Under the pieces are notes generated by a model. That model made no database searches, was not told the DNA's origin, and saw only the letters and a program-made list of their open reading frames with translations. Positions 6,035-14,968 of a stretch of DNA of 64,000 nucleotides are shown here, piece by piece. Origin of the DNA: Novosphingobium sp. Chol11. GTDB lineage: Bacteria; Pseudomonadota; Alphaproteobacteria; Sphingomonadales; Sphingomonadaceae. Each line of letters starts with the position of its first letter. Position 1 is the first letter of the stretch. The position numbers and the translations under genes were made by a program. The stretch spans positions 1 through 64,000 of the forward strand of contig CAMDQO010000012.1 in the NCBI GenBank assembly GCA_945906105.1, written 5' to 3'.

Positions 6035-8798
6035 AAGTGCGCTGCCACCAGCCGCGGCGAGCCGGGCCGGAATCTTCTTCTGTTGCCTGATTCGGATCAG
6101 CCGCTTCCGGTTCAGCCTCGGCGGTCGCCACCTCTTCGGGTTCAACCTTCTTCTTGCGGCTGCGCTTGGGCTTTTCCTCGACCACTGGCTCTGCGGTTGT
6201 TTCAGCCGGAGCTTCTACAGGTGCTTCAGCCGTTTCAACTTCGGCAACAGGTGCTTCTGCAGATTCAACCTTTTTGCGGCGAGTGCGCTTTGGCTTGGCT
6301 TCGGCTTCGGGTTCAGCAGCAGCTTCGGGAGCGGATGCTTCCTCAGCAGGAGCTTCTTCTGCCGCAGCTTCAACCGGATCGGCCTTTTTGCGGCGTGTGC
6401 GCTTCTTCGGCGCGACTTCGGCTTCGGCTTCACCCTCGGCTTCAGTCCCGGCATCAGCAGTCACAACGGCTTCGTCCGCATGCGCTTCGCCCTCGTTACC
6501 TTCGCCGTTTTCGCCTTCTACGCCGTTATCGCCTTCACCTTCACCACGACCACGGCCCCCGCGCCGACGGCGACCACGGCGGCGGCGCTTGCGCGGGCCT
6601 TCTTCGCCATCTTCGCTGATTTCGCCAGCTTCGCCGCGTGGTTCATCGCCGCGTTCATCATCTCCGGCTTCGTCGACATCGTTGCCATCGGTGCGTGCTT
6701 CGACATCGTCACCATTGCCGTCGTCATTGGCCGGAGACTGTTCATCCCCGCGACTGCGGCCACGACCGCCACGGCGGCGGCGACGTTTGCGACCGCGATC
6801 ACCTTCGCCGCCATCGCCTTCTTCACGCTCGGCGCGATCTTCGGCGGCTTCCTCGGCGTCGATCTCATCCTCGTCGTCGAACACTTCTTCTTCTTCGGGT
6901 TCGATGATCGGGGCGAACTTGGGCTGTTCGGTCGGGCGCGGGCCAGCGGAGGCCACGCGCATCTTGGCGCCCTCATTCTCACCCTCGGGGATCACTTCGA
7001 CGCGAACGCCATAGAGATCCTCGATCTCATGGAGATCGGCGCGCTTGGAATTGAGCAGATAGATCGCCGCCTCGGTGGAGGCATAGAGCGAGATGTAGAT
7101 GCCTTTGCCCTTGGCCGCTTCGTCTTCGATCAGGCGCAGAGCCGAAAGTCCGGCGCTGGAAGCGGTGCGGACGAGGCCCGTGCCATCGCAATGCGGGCAA
7201 GTGCGGGTGGTGGCCTCAAGCACGCCGGTGCGCAGACGCTGACGGCTCATTTCCATCAGGCCGAAGCTGGAAATGCGGCCTACCTGGATGCGGGCGCGAT
7301 CGTTTTTGAGCGCGTCCTTCATCGTCTTTTCGACCTTACGGACGTTGGAGCCGTACTCCATGTCGATAAAGTCGATGACCACCAGCCCGGCCATGTCACG
7401 CAAGCGCAGCTGGCGGGCGATCTCGCGCGCGGCTTCAAGGTTGGTGTTAAGCGCGGTCGCTTCGATGCCGTGTTCCTTGGTGGAACGGCCCGAGTTGATG
7501 TCGATCGAAACCAGCGCCTCGGTCGGGTTGATGACAAGGTAGCCGCCGCTTTTCAGCTGGACCACCGGATCATACATCGCGGTCAGCTGATCCTCTGCGC
7601 CATAGCGCTGGAACAGTGGCACCGGATCGACATAGGCCTTCACCCGCTTGGCGTGGCTGGGCATCAGCAGCTTCATGAAATCGCGGGCGGCGCGGTATCC
7701 GCCCTCGCCCTCGACAACCACATCTTCGATATCGCGGTTATAGATATCGCGGATCGCGCGTTTGATCAGGTCGCTGTCCGAATGAATCAGGGCAGGGGCG
7801 CTGGAACCCAGTGTGTTTTCGCGAATCTCGTCCCACAGACGGGCGAGATAATCGAAGTCACGCTTGATCTCGACCTTGGTGCGCTGAAGCCCGGCAGTGC
7901 GGACGATACAGCCCATCGATTTCGGCAGGTCCATTTCGGAGACGATGGCCTTCAAGCGCTTGCGGTCAGCCGCCGAGTTGATCTTGCGGCTGATGCCGCC
8001 GCCATGGCTCGAATTGGGCATGAGCACGCAATAGCGGCCAGCGAGGCTGAGGTAGGAAGTGAGCGCCGCACCTTTGTTGCCGCGTTCTTCCTTGACGACC
8101 TGGACGAGCAGCACCTGACGACGCTGAATAACGTCCTGGATCTTGTAGCGGCGACGCAGCGCCATGCGCTTGGCGCGCAGATCGTCGGCTTCCTTGGCGT
8201 GACCGCGTGTATTGTTGCCACCACCTTGACGGCGACGACCGCCGCGACCGCGCGAACGCTCCTCACCGTTTTCAGCTTCTTCGCCTTCTTCGGCGGCATG
8301 ATCGAAACCACCTTCAACGTGGCCATCTTCGATCGTGGCAACTTCGTCCTTCTCATCGGTATCGACTTCATGGACAGAGCCGTAATCATCGTCATGGTGA
8401 TCGTGCGTGGTGCCCGCCAAGTCATCGGCCAGCGTTTCACCCATTTCATCATCACCGACGAAATCTTCCTCACCCTCGGCCTTGGCGCGCAGAGCGGCCT
8501 CTTCCTCAGCGTGGGCGGCTTCTTCAGCCAGCAGCTGTTCGCGATCTTCTTTGGGGATCTGATAGTAATCTGGATGGATTTCGCTGAAAGCGAGGAAACC
8601 ATGCCGGTTGCCGCCAAAATCGACGAAAGCCGCCTGCAAGGAAGGTTCTACGCGGGTAACTTTGGCGAGGTAGATATTGCCTTTGATCTGCTTGTGATCA
8701 GCAGATTCAAAGTCAAACTCCTCAATCCGGTTTCCCTTCAGTACCGCCACCCGGGTTTCTTCCTGGTGGCGCGCATCGATTAGCATACGCGTTGTCAT
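6024..8798 (-). CDS. rne: Ribonuclease E
   Basis: A 924-residue RNase E, the endonuclease that starts mRNA decay and processes rRNA. The start MTTRMLIDARHQEE at 8798 has GGAGAA upstream; the frame continues upstream without a sensible start. The N-terminal S1 domain is split by an alphaproteobacterial acidic insert of about 150 residues ending in a basic patch (RSRGRGGRRRQGGG). The DNase-I-like catalytic core contains the Asp in ALVSIDINSG and the Asp in VVIDFIDM that bind magnesium, and the zinc-link CPHCDGTG. The C-terminal third is low-complexity: long Glu-rich blocks alternate with Arg/Lys blocks (RKRRRRRGGRGR, then KRTRRKK, KRTRRKK and KRSRKKK), the unstructured RNA- and partner-binding scaffold of the degradosome. 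The rare C-terminal RGWWQRTFGE is followed by tandemly repeated stops. Confidence 0.96.
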   Translation of the reverse strand: MTTRMLIDARHQEETRVAVLKGNRIEEFDFESADHKQIKGNIYLAKVTRVEPSLQAAFVDFGGNRHGFLAFSEIHPDYYQIPKEDREQLLAEEAAHAEEEAALRAKAEGEEDFVGDDEMGETLADDLAGTTHDHHDDDYGSVHEVDTDEKDEVATIEDGHVEGGFDHAAEEGEEAENGEERSRGRGGRRRQGGGNNTRGHAKEADDLRAKRMALRRRYKIQDVIQRRQVLLVQVVKEERGNKGAALTSYLSLAGRYCVLMPNSSHGGGISRKINSAADRKRLKAIVSEMDLPKSMGCIVRTAGLQRTKVEIKRDFDYLARLWDEIRENTLGSSAPALIHSDSDLIKRAIRDIYNRDIEDVVVEGEGGYRAARDFMKLLMPSHAKRVKAYVDPVPLFQRYGAEDQLTAMYDPVVQLKSGGYLVINPTEALVSIDINSGRSTKEHGIEATALNTNLEAAREIARQLRLRDMAGLVVIDFIDMEYGSNVRKVEKTMKDALKNDRARIQVGRISSFGLMEMSRQRLRTGVLEATTRTCPHCDGTGLVRTASSAGLSALRLIEDEAAKGKGIYISLYASTEAAIYLLNSKRADLHEIEDLYGVRVEVIPEGENEGAKMRVASAGPRPTEQPKFAPIIEPEEEEVFDDEDEIDAEEAAEDRAEREEGDGGEGDRGRKRRRRRGGRGRSRGDEQSPANDDGNGDDVEARTDGNDVDEAGDDERGDEPRGEAGEISEDGEEGPRKRRRRGRRRRGGRGRGEGEGDNGVEGENGEGNEGEAHADEAVVTADAGTEAEGEAEAEVAPKKRTRRKKADPVEAAAEEAPAEEASAPEAAAEPEAEAKPKRTRRKKVESAEAPVAEVETAEAPVEAPAETTAEPVVEEKPKRSRKKKVEPEEVATAEAEPEAADPNQATEEDSGPARRGWWQRTFGE

Positions 8799-9351
8799 TA
8801 TAAATTCTCCAAGCGCGCCGCTGCTTTGCCGCAGATGGCGGAGCCATCCGGGACAGTGCGGCGTGATCATATACAAATGCGTCATGAGCAAAGCGCAGGG
8901 GCAGGCCCCGTTGCGGCATCATGGCGGTGTGGGTGAAGCCGGGGCGCGGATAAGCGCCGACGGCGGGGCCAATGGCCTTATTTGTGTCTGCAGAAATGGG
9001 AAGGCGCGGCGATTTCGGGCGCGCACCGTATAGCGACTCCAGCGTCGTCAATGCCGCGCCCGCCCCATGGGGCAGCGATTGGCAAGACGGCGTAAGGCTT
9101 CTCATTCCAGCATCAACCTGTTCGAACCCGGACACTTGTGGTCCGGCTGTGCAGAGCATCGCGCCCCGGCCATCCTGATATAATGCACTGGCCATTCCTG
9201 TTAAAGGGCGTGACCAACGCGGTTCGGGAGGTTCGGGGCAGTACTGCTCCGGCGAAAGCTTGCTAGCACCCCTTTCAAGGGTCGGCAAGGATTGAGGATG
9301 AATAGCGCCAAGAGATTGCCGCAAGCCTAACAAGCGCTTAACGGCATATCC
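8799..9351. other. Divergent intergenic region, rne leader and amidase upstream region
   Basis: About 550 bp between the rne and amidase starts. I see no gene. A long rne 5' leader, used for autoregulation in E. coli, would fit here, but I cannot recognise a conserved structure or a clear promoter on either strand. Confidence 0.6.
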
Positions 9352-10218
9352 ATGCGTCGCGCCTTGCAGATTGGCTTTCTGGTCCTTGCCCCGGTTACGG
9401 TATTCGCCGCCTTGCTGGGCGTGGACCGTGCATTTGGCGGGCTGGGGCGGGGGCAGGACTATGTGATCCGCCTTGAACTGCCACCCGCAGCCGGAGAAAT
9501 TGGCCTGCCCAAAGTGGAAGGCCCGCTAGACCCAAGCCGACCGCTGGTGGTGATTGATGCCGGGCACGGCGGCCGCGATCCCGGGGCGGGGGCGGGTCCG
9601 CTCAAGGAAAAAGCGCTCACTCTGGCACTGGCGCAGGCGCTGCGCGATCAACTGATAAAGACCGGCGGTGTGCGCGTGGCGCTGACGCGTGATGATGACA
9701 GCTTTCTGGTGCTTGAAGAGCGCGCCTCGATTGCCCGGCGGCTGAAAGCTGATCTGTTTATCTCGATTCATGCCGATAGCGCACCGGGCGCCGATGCCCG
9801 TGGGGCGAGCGTCTATACCCTCTCGGAACGCGGTTCGAACCAGACGGCAGCCTTGCTGGCCGAGGCGGAAAACCGGGCCGATGTGATCAATGGCGTGCCG
9901 CTATCGGGAAAGAGCAGCGAGGTCAGCGCGATTCTCGTCGACCTCTCGCAGCGTGAAACGGCGGCGCTCTCTGAAGATTTCGCCAGGCTGCTTTTGCGCG
10001 AAGGCATGGGCCGACTCAATTTTCGTGACAGCGGTATCCAGTCGGCGGCGTTCATCGTGCTGAAAAGCGCCGACCTGCCATCTATCCTGTTTGAAACCGG
10101 CTATATCTCAAGCGCCGAGGATGCCGCTCGGCTCAATTCAGCCGAAGGCCGCCGCAGCTTTGCCGAAGTGACTGCCCGGGCGATCTCTGTCTATTTTGCC
10201 CGCCATGCCGGTGGTTGA
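9352..10218 (+). CDS. N-acetylmuramoyl-L-alanine amidase (Amidase_3)
   Basis: A 288-residue periplasmic cell-wall amidase that cuts the bond between MurNAc and the stem peptide during daughter-cell separation. An N-terminal hydrophobic segment (residues 6-24) acts as export signal or anchor. The Amidase_3 domain begins with VVIDAGHGGRDPGA, whose His is a zinc ligand, followed by the Glu in LKEKALTLALA, the His in FISIHADSA and the catalytic Glu in ILFETGYIS. There is no N-terminal AMIN domain, so it is shorter than E. coli AmiC. The ATG at 9352 lacks a strong ribosome-binding site. The PBP1A gene follows 68 bp later, so both probably form a cell-wall operon. Confidence 0.92.
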   Translation: MRRALQIGFLVLAPVTVFAALLGVDRAFGGLGRGQDYVIRLELPPAAGEIGLPKVEGPLDPSRPLVVIDAGHGGRDPGAGAGPLKEKALTLALAQALRDQLIKTGGVRVALTRDDDSFLVLEERASIARRLKADLFISIHADSAPGADARGASVYTLSERGSNQTAALLAEAENRADVINGVPLSGKSSEVSAILVDLSQRETAALSEDFARLLLREGMGRLNFRDSGIQSAAFIVLKSADLPSILFETGYISSAEDAARLNSAEGRRSFAEVTARAISVYFARHAGG

Positions 10219-10286
10219 TGTTACCGCTGAAAATTGCAGTTCAAAGCGTCTGGCCAGCCAGTCCGAACGCGTGCTAGAGGCCTGCT

Positions 10287-12833
10287 ATGGCCGATGAAAC
10301 TGTGCCCGAAAGCACCCCTCAAGGTGACGGTGAAAGCTTGCGCTATCGCGTGCGCCGGGAGGCTGGCGGCGCGATGGCTTCGTTCAAGCGGAGCTGGCGC
10401 GAAAAGCGCTGGTTCCGGTTTGTCGGTTATCTGCTGGTGGCATGGCTGGTAATCTACCTGCTGCTGTGGGTGACGGTTCTGCGTACTCTGCCATCGGCGG
10501 ATCGCCTGCTGACCTACCAGCCGCCGCTGCCCACCATGGTGCGCGGCGTGAACGGCGAGATCGTCTATAGCTATGCGCGGGATCGGCGCGTGCAACTGCG
10601 GTTCGTCGATTTCCCCAAGCCGGTGACTAACGCTTTTCTCGCTGCCGAGGACAAGACCTTCTGGTCGCACGGCGGCGTTGATTATCCTGGGCTTGTCGGG
10701 GCGGTGTTTGACTATGTGACCAAGCTTGGCTCGGGCCGCCGCGCCAAGGGCGGATCGACGATCACCCAGCAGGTCGCCAAGAACATCCTGATCGGCAACG
10801 AATATTCGGTCACGCGCAAGCTCAAGGAAATGATTCTCGCGCGGCGTATCGAATCTGTGCTGAGCAAGGAGCAGATCCTTGAGCTGTACCTCAACGAGAT
10901 CCCGCTCGGGCGGCAGAGCTTCGGCGTCGAGGCGGCGGCGCAGGCCTATTTCGGCAAGAGCGTGGATCAACTGGCGCTGCATGAAACGGCATTCCTCGCC
11001 ATTCTTCCAAAAGCGCCGGAAACCTATGGCCGTGCCAAAAACGAAAAATCCGCGCTGGAGCGGCGCAACTATGTGTTGGAACAGATGGTCAAGAACGGCT
11101 GGGCCAAACATGAAGAGGCAGCAGCAGCACAGACACAGCCGCTTGGCCTGATCCCGCGCCGGGGCAACAATTATGATCCTTCGGTCGGTTACTATGTCGA
11201 GGAAGTCCGGCGCTGGCTGAAGGACAGATATGGCGAGAATGCTGAAAGCGGACCCTACAGCATTTATGGCGGGGGTTTGTGGGTACACACCTCACTCGAT
11301 CCGGCATTGCAGAAAGCGACGCAGGATTCATTGCGTGCGGGACTAATGCGGTATCATGCCGGACGCGGCTGGTCGGGGCCGATCGAGCATGTCGATGTCA
11401 CTGCGGATAACTGGCTGGGGCCGCTTGCTGCTGCGAACAAATCAATCAGCTATGAAAACTGGCGAACTGGCGTTGTCATCAGCCGTGAGGGCGCGCGAGC
11501 AAGCATCGGTTTTGCCGATGGATCAAAGGCACCGCTGCTCAACCTGCCCGATGGCCTCAAGCAGGGCGATATCATCGCGGTCGGGCCAGCGGGGAATGGC
11601 TGGGCGGTCAAGGCGATCCCTGAGGTTTCCGGCGGGATGATGGTGCAATCAGCGCGCGATGGCCGCGTTCTGGCGATGCAGGGCGGCTTTGATTCAGGCC
11701 TCGGCTCGTTCAACCGCGCCACGCAGGCGCTGCGTCAGCCGGGCTCGACGATCAAGCCCTTCGTCTATGCCACCGGGCTTGATCGCGGCATGACGCCGGC
11801 AACCATGGTCGCGGATGAGACTTTCTGCGTTGAGCAGGGGGCTAAAGGCGGCGGTAAAAAGTGCTTCCGCAACTTTGGCAATGCGGGTGGCAGCGGCAAT
11901 CATACCATGCGCTGGGGGCTTGAGCAGTCACGCAACCTGATGACCGTACATATCGCCAATGATGCCGGCATGAACTATGTCTCAAAGACTATCGAGCAGG
12001 TCGGCATCGGTAAATATCAGGCCTATCTGTCCTTCGCGCTCGGCGCTGGCGATACGACCGTTGGCCAGATGGTGAATGCCTATGCGGCGCTGGCCAATAA
12101 TGGGCTTCAGTTCACCCCATCGCTGATTGACTATGTTCAGGATCGCGGCGGCAAAGTGATCTGGCGGGCCGATGCGCGGCGCTGTGACAAGTGCAATATG
12201 GCGGAATGGGACGGCAAACCGATGCCGCGATTTGGCTCAATCGGCAAGCAGGTGCTCGATCCGCGCACCGCCTATCAGGTGGTGCATATGCTTGAAGGCG
12301 TGGTTCAGCGCGGCACTGCGGTGACTCTGAAAGACCTTGGCCTGCCGCTGTTCGGCAAGACGGGGACGACCACGGGACCGACCAATGTCTGGTTCGTCGG
12401 CGGCAATCAGGACATGGTCAGCGGGGTCTATCTCGGCTTCGATCAGCCGCGCTCTCTGGGCGGCTATGCCCAGGGCGGCACATTTGCGGCACCGATTTTC
12501 AAGCAGATGGTGCAGGCCACCAAACCGCGCTGGAGCCGACTGCCGTTTATCGCGCCGCGCGATGTTCATCTCGTCACGATTGACCGGGTGAGCGGCAAGC
12601 AGGTTTTCGGCGCCAAGCCCACCAGCGATCCCCATGCCGCAATCATCTGGGAAGCCTTCAAGGCCGAAACCGAGCCACCGCGTGAAACCCGCGAAGATCA
12701 GCTTACCGCACAGCGCAATGCCGTGCTCGGTGCGATCAAACGCGCCAAGCAAGCCAACGCACCGCCCAAGGCGGCAGAGGAAAGCCCCGCACCGCAAGGC
12801 AATTTCGCCGAGCAGCAGGGCGGGGTCTATTAG
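10287..12833 (+). CDS. mrcA: Penicillin-binding protein 1A, bifunctional
   Basis: An 848-residue class A PBP. A short cytoplasmic tail leads to one transmembrane helix (about 45-66). The GT51 transglycosylase domain has its catalytic Glu121 in AAEDKTFWSH and the RRAKGGSTITQQ and RRIESVLSKEQILELYLN motifs. An OB-like linker precedes the transpeptidase, which has SxxK at Ser487 (PGSTIKPF), SxN in SRN, and KTG in LFGKTGTTTGP. It polymerises lipid II into glycan and cross-links peptides, and is the target of beta-lactams. A Gln/Pro/Ala-rich C-terminal tail is not conserved. It follows the amidase gene on the same strand. Confidence 0.95.
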   Translation: MADETVPESTPQGDGESLRYRVRREAGGAMASFKRSWREKRWFRFVGYLLVAWLVIYLLLWVTVLRTLPSADRLLTYQPPLPTMVRGVNGEIVYSYARDRRVQLRFVDFPKPVTNAFLAAEDKTFWSHGGVDYPGLVGAVFDYVTKLGSGRRAKGGSTITQQVAKNILIGNEYSVTRKLKEMILARRIESVLSKEQILELYLNEIPLGRQSFGVEAAAQAYFGKSVDQLALHETAFLAILPKAPETYGRAKNEKSALERRNYVLEQMVKNGWAKHEEAAAAQTQPLGLIPRRGNNYDPSVGYYVEEVRRWLKDRYGENAESGPYSIYGGGLWVHTSLDPALQKATQDSLRAGLMRYHAGRGWSGPIEHVDVTADNWLGPLAAANKSISYENWRTGVVISREGARASIGFADGSKAPLLNLPDGLKQGDIIAVGPAGNGWAVKAIPEVSGGMMVQSARDGRVLAMQGGFDSGLGSFNRATQALRQPGSTIKPFVYATGLDRGMTPATMVADETFCVEQGAKGGGKKCFRNFGNAGGSGNHTMRWGLEQSRNLMTVHIANDAGMNYVSKTIEQVGIGKYQAYLSFALGAGDTTVGQMVNAYAALANNGLQFTPSLIDYVQDRGGKVIWRADARRCDKCNMAEWDGKPMPRFGSIGKQVLDPRTAYQVVHMLEGVVQRGTAVTLKDLGLPLFGKTGTTTGPTNVWFVGGNQDMVSGVYLGFDQPRSLGGYAQGGTFAAPIFKQMVQATKPRWSRLPFIAPRDVHLVTIDRVSGKQVFGAKPTSDPHAAIIWEAFKAETEPPRETREDQLTAQRNAVLGAIKRAKQANAPPKAAEESPAPQGNFAEQQGGVY

Positions 12834-12993
12834 CGCTGGTTTGCATAGAATTGAATCACCTCAAGTCCGCTCGGGACGAACGGTATTTGTGGCGCAATGT
12901 AAAACGGAATAGCTCAAGCGCTGGTTATGGGCTGATCGTTGCAGGCGCAACCGGCTCTGGACGGCATCCACACTCCGGCGCATAACGCCCCAC

Positions 12994-13554
12994 ATGGTCA
13001 GTCGATACATCCGCTTCGCCCCGCTCGCCGCCTTTGCCGCGATGCTTGTTGCCACCCCTGCCAATGCAGAACTTCCGGTTGGCGCGCTTGCCCCCGATAT
13101 TGCGACGCAAGGCGCGATGGGGGGCAAGGTAGTGCCGTTTTCGCTGAAAGCGGCGCTGAAAAAGGGTGCGGTGGTGCTCTATTTCTATCCCAAGGCGTTC
13201 ACGCAAGGATGCACGCTGGAAGCCCACGCCTTTGCTGAGGCGACGGCTGATTTCAAAAAAGCGGGTGCCATGGTGGTCGGGATGTCGGCAGACGATGTGC
13301 CAACCCTGCAACGCTTTTCAACCGAGGCCTGCCGCGATAAATTTGCCGTCGCATCGGCCTCTCCCGCAGTAGTCAAAGCCTATGACGTTGCGCTCAAGAA
13401 AGCCGATGGCACCGTGCTGCCGATCACCAGCCGCACCAGCTATGTCATCGCCCGCGGCGGCAGGATCGTCATGGTCCATTCGAACATGGATTACCGCGAT
13501 CATGTGAAGCTGACGCTGGAGGCGGTGCGCAAATTGAAAGCGAAGAAGGGTTAG
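12994..13554 (+). CDS. Exported Bcp-like peroxiredoxin
   Basis: A 186-residue peroxiredoxin of the AhpC/TSA-Bcp type with an N-terminal signal peptide (hydrophobic FAPLAAFAAMLVA, cleavage after PANA), so it should act in the periplasm. The peroxidatic Cys is in YPKAFTQGCTLEAH, matching the PxxxTxxC pattern; a second Cys in FSTEACRDKF may be the resolving Cys. It reduces hydroperoxides with thiol reductants. Most Bcp proteins are cytosolic, so the signal peptide is the unusual feature. No ribosome-binding site is obvious before the ATG. It lies between PBP1A and prfB. Confidence 0.85.
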   Translation: MVSRYIRFAPLAAFAAMLVATPANAELPVGALAPDIATQGAMGGKVVPFSLKAALKKGAVVLYFYPKAFTQGCTLEAHAFAEATADFKKAGAMVVGMSADDVPTLQRFSTEACRDKFAVASASPAVVKAYDVALKKADGTVLPITSRTSYVIARGGRIVMVHSNMDYRDHVKLTLEAVRKLKAKKG

Positions 13555-13583
13555 CGCAAGTCGCTGGGATTGTGAATCAGCTC

Positions 13584-13702
13584 GATCCTCCCCCTGTGGG
13601 GGAGGTGGCTGCCTGAAAGGCAGTCGGAGGGGTATCCACGCCAGCGTTGTCACCCCTCCGTCAGCCCAAGAGGGCTGCCACCTCCCCTTCCAGGGGAGGA
13701 TC
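13584..13702. repeat. Palindromic intergenic repeat, family A, copy 1
   Basis: A 119-bp element bounded by GATCCTCCCC and its complement GGGGAGGATC. Inside are nested inverted repeats (CCCCCTGTGGGGG, GGCTGCC/GGCAGTC, CGGAGGGGT against ACCCCTCCG, AGCCC-AAG-AGGGCT). It shares ends, length and inner words such as GGAGGGGTATC and GTCACCCCTCC with the copy at 32925-33044. It fills most of the gap between the peroxiredoxin gene and prfB. Confidence 0.85.
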
Positions 13703-13840
13703 GCGTGGTTCAGATTTCGTGCATGATGCTTAGGTACGTGTTGCCTGTGTAAGTCTGGCCAGCCTTTACAATCGAAAGCCTTTCGCTAAGCGGGGCGGCG
13801 AATTGGCCGATGACTGAGGCCGCCTGAGGAGTTTTCTGTC

Positions 13841-14968
13841 ATGCGTGCCGAAGGGCAGGCTCATATTGATCGTATCGGTGCCGCATTGGCGCTCGTTCGC
13901 AAGTTTCTCGTCTGGGACCGCGCGTTGCGCCGCCTTGACGAGCTCAACGCGCGTGTCGAGGATCCGAAGCTTTGGGATAATCCCAAGGATGCCGAAGCGG
14001 TGATGCGCGAACGTCGCCGGCTGGAGGCGGCCGTTGGCACGGTGAATTCGATCTCCAAAGCTATGGCTGATGCGGTCGAATATGTTGAAATGGGCGAAGC
14101 CGAAGACGACGACGCGACGATCCAGGAAGGCCTTGATGCCCTTGCTGCGCTGGCCGACAAGGCCGATGCCGACAAGGTGCAGGCGCTGCTCGCCGGTGAG
14201 GCCGATGCCAATGATGCCTATCTGGAAGTTCATGCAGGCGCTGGCGGCACCGAGAGTCAGGACTGGGCTGAAATGCTCCAGCGTATGTACACCCGCTGGG
14301 CTGAACGCCACGGCTACAAGGTTGAAATGGTCGAGTATCATTCGGGCGAACAGGCGGGCATCAAAAGCTGCACGCTGCTGATCAAGGGCGAGAACGCCTA
14401 TGGCTATGCCAAGACCGAAAGCGGCGTGCATCGCCTCGTCCGCATCAGCCCTTATGACAGCGCGGCGCGGCGACACACCAGTTTCAGCTCGGTCTGGGTC
14501 TATCCGGTGATCGATGATGACATCGATATCGAGATTAATCCGTCGGACCTCAAGATTGATACCTACCGGGCTTCGGGCGCAGGCGGTCAGCACGTCAACA
14601 CCACCGATTCGGCGGTGCGCATCACTCATATCCCGACAGGCATTGTCGTTGCCAGCCAGATCGACCGCTCGCAGCACAAGAACCGCGCGACGGCGATGGG
14701 GATGCTGAAGGCACGGATGTATGAAGCGGAACTGGCCAAGCGTGAGGCAGAGGCTTCGGGCGAATATCAGGCCAAGACCGAGATCGGCTGGGGCCACCAG
14801 ATCCGCTCCTATGTGCTTCAGCCCTATCAGCTGGTGAAGGATCTGCGCACCGGCATTACCTCTACTGCTCCCGATGATGTGCTGGATGGCGCACTCGATC
14901 CCTTCATGGCCGCCGCGCTATCGCAGCGTGTGACGGGCGAGAAGGTTGAGGTGGAGGACGTCGATTGA
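13841..14968 (+). CDS. prfB: Peptide chain release factor 2
   Basis: A 375-residue class I release factor that reads UGA and UAA. The GGQ motif lies in SGAGGQHVNTTDSAVRITH, the peptidyl-tRNA hydrolysis loop; the stop-codon reading tripeptide region is RISPYDSAARRHTSF, giving SPY where E. coli RF2 has SPF. The N-terminal helical domain includes the RF2-type LWDNPKDAEAV. The gene is one uninterrupted frame, so the programmed +1 frameshift that autoregulates many prfB genes is absent. GAGGAG precedes the ATG by about 13 bases. The next gene overlaps its stop codon. Confidence 0.96.
   Translation: MRAEGQAHIDRIGAALALVRKFLVWDRALRRLDELNARVEDPKLWDNPKDAEAVMRERRRLEAAVGTVNSISKAMADAVEYVEMGEAEDDDATIQEGLDALAALADKADADKVQALLAGEADANDAYLEVHAGAGGTESQDWAEMLQRMYTRWAERHGYKVEMVEYHSGEQAGIKSCTLLIKGENAYGYAKTESGVHRLVRISPYDSAARRHTSFSSVWVYPVIDDDIDIEINPSDLKIDTYRASGAGGQHVNTTDSAVRITHIPTGIVVASQIDRSQHKNRATAMGMLKARMYEAELAKREAEASGEYQAKTEIGWGHQIRSYVLQPYQLVKDLRTGITSTAPDDVLDGALDPFMAAALSQRVTGEKVEVEDVD

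Noticed and set aside
6480..8783. A 767-codon open frame on the plus strand antisense to rne
   Set aside because: It is the mirror of GC-rich, codon-biased rne coding sequence; its product is low-complexity (Ala/Thr/Phe-rich) with no domain, and RNase E on the other strand is certain.
8722..9333. A 203-codon minus-strand frame across the rne start and its upstream region
   Set aside because: It overlaps the certain N-terminal coding region of rne in another frame, and the product shows no domain.
10221..11288. A 355-codon frame antisense to the PBP1A gene
   Set aside because: It overlaps the transglycosylase-coding part of mrcA on the other strand and has no motif or ribosome-binding site.
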